Assembly (NCBI RefSeq): GCF_037137075.1
Contig: NZ_JBBBNV010000012.1
Coordinates: 1 to 64,000, forward strand
Origin: JBBBNV01 sp037137075
GTDB taxonomy: Bacteria > Bacillota > Bacilli > Paenibacillales > NBRC-103111
DNA length: 64,000 nt
Direction of reading: 5' to 3'
The translations under genes and the position numbers were made by a program. This document shows, piece after piece, positions 61,695-64,000 of this stretch (positions within the stretch are counted from its first letter, which is position 1; every line of letters starts with the position of its first letter). The notes beneath the pieces are model-generated. The model worked only from the letters and a program-made list of their open reading frames with translations. It was not told the origin of the DNA and ran no database searches.

Positions 61695-62531
61695 TTATTG
61701 TGCAGTTGCTGCCGCGGTTTCAGCTGCAGCATTGGCAGCGGCTTCCTTGGCTTTCTCTACACGCTCTGCAAGCTTGATGTTCTCTGCTTTAACTTGCTCA
61801 AGCAGCTTCGGAAGCACTGCCTGGATTTGGGCAGCGTCGCCGCTTTCGATAGCAGCGGTGAATTCGTCTTGAAGTGCCTTGCGGGCTTCAGCTTCCGTAT
61901 TGTCCTTGGCAGCCGCTTGAGTTCCGTCCGCATTGGCTTGTGCATCCGAACGGCCTTTGCCTTGTCCTTCTCCGCCGCGCTCATGGCCCTTTCCTTTGCC
62001 GCCGAAGCCAAGCTCCTTCAGCTGTGCCTCGTATTCATCCTGCGTGATAGCCCCGCTGTCCAGTTGAGCCTTCAGCTCATCCATTTTTTGCTTTTGCTCT
62101 TCGATTTTTTGCTTCATTTCCGCTTTTTGCTCGTCGGTCAGCTGCTGCTTGGCTTCTTTTCCGGTTTCTTTCCCGGCTTCCTTGCCGGCTTCTTTGTCTG
62201 GACGCGCCGGCTGCAGTGCTTTGAGTTGTGCATTCAAGCTGTCGCGCTCGGCGAGTGCGCTGGCCCATTCGGACTCTGAATCCGCCGCGTACTTCTCAGC
62301 CAGCAGGCTCAAATATTTAGTTTGATGGACGTTGCTTTGGCCAAAGCCCCATCCGCCGCGGTTCATGCCAGGGCCGCCTTTGCCGCCGCCGGGATGCTGG
62401 CCTTGTGCTTGGGTTTGCGCGGTGCTTGCAGTAGTAGTAAGAGTGCTGCTGTCAGCAGCATATGCGGCAGCCGGAATGGCAACAGCGAGTGCGAGAGCGG
62501 CAGGGATAAACGATTTTTTCCAGGATTTCAT
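61695..62531 (-). CDS. Secreted helical protein, paralog 1
   Basis: 278 residues: signal peptide (MKSWKKSFIPAALALAVAIPAAAYA, cleaved near A25), a Gly/Gln-rich segment with QSNVHQTKYLSLLAEKYA, then Lys/Glu/Gln-rich helices including LTDEQKAEMKQKIEEQKQKMDELKAQLDSGAITQDEYEAQLKELG, which resembles a SHOCT-like short helix pair, and an Ala-rich C-terminal helix. No enzyme motif. Sister of the gene at 62762, with which it shares about half its residues and the promoter block. Possibly a Spy-like envelope chaperone by composition, but this is speculation. Confidence 0.85.
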   Translation of the reverse strand: MKSWKKSFIPAALALAVAIPAAAYAADSSTLTTTASTAQTQAQGQHPGGGKGGPGMNRGGWGFGQSNVHQTKYLSLLAEKYAADSESEWASALAERDSLNAQLKALQPARPDKEAGKEAGKETGKEAKQQLTDEQKAEMKQKIEEQKQKMDELKAQLDSGAITQDEYEAQLKELGFGGKGKGHERGGEGQGKGRSDAQANADGTQAAAKDNTEAEARKALQDEFTAAIESGDAAQIQAVLPKLLEQVKAENIKLAERVEKAKEAAANAAAETAAATAQ

Positions 62532-62596
62532 AAGAAATTCCTCCTCAGTGAATAGTGTATTTGGGTGAAGCAGCGTGTGATTTAAGCTTCAGTTGT

Positions 62597-62657
62597 GTCT
62601 TACAGGTATAACTATAACGGCGGAATGTGGCATAAATATCATAAAAATATGGGCAAT
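62597..62657 (-). promoter_or_regulatory. Shared promoter block, paralog 1
   Basis: About 60 bp, largely identical to 63749-63810. It contains TATAGT-like DNA near its downstream end and, on the plus strand, AATGTG-5-AATATC-5-AATATG, three hexamers at 11-bp spacing where a -35 box would normally be. This is the arrangement bound by OmpR/PhoB-type regulators. Confidence 0.6.
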
Positions 62658-62685
62658 TGTGGGATAGGCCTATGACGCCACCCGT

Positions 62686-62728
62686 AAAAAAAGCCCGTCC
62701 GCTGCTCACAAGAATAGCGGATGGGCTT
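62686..62728 (-). terminator. Terminator of paralog 2
   Basis: AAGCCCATCCGCT / AGCGGACGGGCTT stem (one G-U pair) followed by seven T on the minus strand, so the two paralogs are separate transcription units. Confidence 0.85.
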
Positions 62729-62761
62729 CTATAAAAGAAGGTGGAGTGATGAGAAACGGGC

Positions 62762-63577
62762 TTACTCGGTTACAGTCGCGTCAGCCCCGCTTGCGTCAGA
62801 AGCGTTTTTTAAGGCCTCTATTTTTTGAGCCAGCTGGGTGTTCTCTTTCTTGATCTCATCCAAAAGCTGCGGCAGAACGGCTGCGATTTGCGTGGCATCG
62901 CCGCTTTCGATGGCTGCATTGAATTGCTCCTGCAGCGCTTTTTGGGCGTCAATATCGGCAGTATCGCCGTTCACGGCTTGGGTCCCGTCGGCCGCTTGGC
63001 CCGGCTGGCCCTGGCTGTCGCCGCCGAAGCCGCCGCGGTCATGTCCGGGCTTGCCGCCGACAAGACCAAGCTCCTTCAGCTGCGCGTCATACTCCTCCTG
63101 TGTAATGGCGCCGCTCTCCAGCTGCGTTTTCAGGTCATCGGCTTGCTGGCGTTTTTGTTCCATTTGCTGCTTCATTTCTGTTTTCTGCTCGTCGGTCAGT
63201 GCTTGTCCGCCTTCACGGTCGTCTTTTCTATTTTCCCGGGACGGCAGCACCGCCTTCAGCTGCTCCTGCAGGCTGCTGCGCTCAGCCAGGGCGCTTTCCC
63301 ACTCATCCTGCGAAGCCGGTTCGTATTTCTGAGCAAGCAGGCTCAGGTACATCGATTGATGAACGCTGTTTTGGCCGAAGCTCATGCCGCCGCGGTGCTC
63401 CATGCCGCTGAAGCCTGGCGAGCCTCCCCGTCCGCCCTGATTGAACGGCTGCTGAAGCTGGGTCTGCGCGGCCGGGTCGGTGGTCGTAGTGGTGGTATCA
63501 GCGGCAAAGGCGGCGGCCGGAACAGCGATGGCAAGTGCAAGCGCGGCAGGGATAAGGGATTTTTTCCAGGATTTCAT
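62762..63577 (-). CDS. Secreted helical protein, paralog 2
   Basis: 271 residues from the ATG at 63577 (GAGGAGG ribosome site; the frame is open further but without a start signal). Signal peptide almost identical to paralog 1, then a Thr-rich stretch, QNSVHQSMYLSLLAQKYE, LTDEQKTEMKQQMEQKRQQADDLKTQLESGAITQEEYDAQLKELG and ALQEQFNAAIESGDATQIAAVLPQLLDEIKKEN. Conserved blocks between the two are these helices; the linkers differ, showing which parts matter. Function unknown. Confidence 0.85.
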   Translation of the reverse strand: MKSWKKSLIPAALALAIAVPAAAFAADTTTTTTDPAAQTQLQQPFNQGGRGGSPGFSGMEHRGGMSFGQNSVHQSMYLSLLAQKYEPASQDEWESALAERSSLQEQLKAVLPSRENRKDDREGGQALTDEQKTEMKQQMEQKRQQADDLKTQLESGAITQEEYDAQLKELGLVGGKPGHDRGGFGGDSQGQPGQAADGTQAVNGDTADIDAQKALQEQFNAAIESGDATQIAAVLPQLLDEIKKENTQLAQKIEALKNASDASGADATVTE

Positions 63578-63748
63578 AGCATATTCCTCCTCGGGATATC
63601 GGTTATTGGGTACAGACGAAGCGGCGGGCTGACTCGTAATAAGAACACCTATTGCTCTGCGTCTTGTGATGATGCAGGGTTCTTGTTCCTGCCCGCGTGG
63701 AAGGGCTCCGTGCGGGTATGGCGCTGGAGGCCGTTCGCTTGGCATTTC

Positions 63749-63810
63749 GTCTTACAGGTACAACTATACGGGGGGAATATGGCACAAATATCGGAGGAAT
63801 ATGGGACAAT
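63749..63810 (-). promoter_or_regulatory. Shared promoter block, paralog 2
   Basis: Matches 62597-62657. Plus-strand hexamers AATATG (63777), AATATC (63788) and AATATG (63799) are at exact 11-bp steps. A TATAGT -10 on the minus strand lies next to them, about 190 nt upstream of the start codon. Confidence 0.6.
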
Positions 63811-63834
63811 ATGTTGAATGATGGAGACAATCAT

Positions 63835-63877
63835 ATAAAAAGCCGGCCTCCCGCCAAGCAGCGGTTCAAGGCCGGTG
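63835..63877 (-). terminator. Terminator of the gene at the window end
   Basis: On the minus strand ACCGGCCTT / AGGCCGGCT stem followed by TTTTATATG, 55 nt after the stop codon of the partial gene. Confidence 0.75.
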
Positions 63878-63931
63878 ATATGAAAAATGAATCAACACGT
63901 GTTTCGCCGCGCGCCTGCTCACCGAATTGAT

Positions 63932-64000
63932 TCATGGGAACCAATCAGCCGGTACGGAATCGCGTTCAACGAGGGTGAAGCTTATTCCTCCTCTGTAGAA
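63932..64000 (-). CDS. Partial gene, C-terminal 22 residues only
   Basis: The minus strand reads FYRGGISFTLVERDSVPADWFP followed by TGA at 63934-63932, open to the window edge. The terminator just downstream supports a real gene end. Too short to identify. Confidence 0.45.
   Translation of the reverse strand, partial: FYRGGISFTLVERDSVPADWFP

Noticed and set aside
1..64000. CRISPR arrays, tRNA or rRNA genes, prophage
   Set aside because: No spaced direct repeats, no cloverleaf with a T-loop motif, no phage structural genes seen.

Overview
The window looks like chromosome of a fairly G+C-rich, low-GC-phylum spore former, most likely Paenibacillus or a close relative (inference). The signs are several YesM/YesN-type two-component genes, stalk-domain (copper amine oxidase N-terminal-like) secreted proteins, a Spo0E-like phosphatase, NsrR with the Bacillus cysteine pattern, strong Shine-Dalgarno sites and U-tailed terminators. 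I see no rRNA, tRNA, CRISPR array, complete insertion sequence or prophage.

Layout. 1-1.4 kb: a frameshifted stalk-domain gene and a likely group II intron scrap. 1.4-4.2 kb: rpiR-nagB-nagA operon for amino-sugar use (minus strand). 4.2-6.1 kb: an MFS exporter gene preceded by a permuted partial copy of itself that carries a 63-bp repeat. 6.3-13.1 kb: a PepSY-type membrane protein, an OmpR-type two-component pair and a heterodimeric ABC exporter. 13.3-25 kb: response regulator, sensor kinase and sugar-binding lipoprotein, an LtrA protein, a chemoreceptor and mglBAC (galactose/glucose uptake). 25.3-29.9 kb: chemoreceptor-CheW-CheA, the CheA having a second CheW domain. 30-35 kb: orphan solute-binding lipoprotein, glycosyltransferase fragment, divergent hmp/nsrR for nitric-oxide defence. 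35.3-38.9 kb: a long leader RNA and a circularly permuted ATP-grasp / alpha-E / transglutaminase operon. 39.1-41.9 kb: DHA2 efflux pump fragment, EAL and Spo0E-like genes, and a tyrosine recombinase gene bounded by a perfect 23-bp inverted repeat. 42-49.3 kb: two proteins of unknown role, secreted alkaline phosphatase and a metal-uptake-like lipoprotein/ATPase/permease set. 49.6-56.4 kb: TlpA-like thioredoxin, a small helical protein, a 2-hydroxyacid dehydrogenase, a secreted beta-propeller protein and a YkuI-like EAL protein. 56.8-61.4 kb: SWIM-SNF2 helicase operon. 61.7-63.6 kb: two paralogous secreted helical proteins with the same promoter block. The window ends in the tail of a further minus-strand gene.

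How genes fit together. The YesN/YesM/sugar-binding trio probably senses a sugar and may control mglBAC 4 kb downstream; the two chemoreceptors and the CheW-CheA genes around it suggest a sugar-sensing neighbourhood. NsrR very likely represses hmp through two boxes in the shared promoter region.

Most notable. (1) The recombinase and its flanks (40772-41903) have the form of a self-inverting switch; a promoter-like sequence now pointing out of the right end would, after inversion, read into the Spo0E-like/EAL operon. (2) Five copies of a 63-bp hairpin repeat are scattered in intergenic DNA, and one can be compared with its own empty site. (3) A roughly 210-nt leader with a strong promoter precedes the ATP-grasp operon. 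(4) The two terminal paralogs share an array of three hexamers at exact 11-bp spacing. All functional claims here come from reading the sequence only; no database search was possible.
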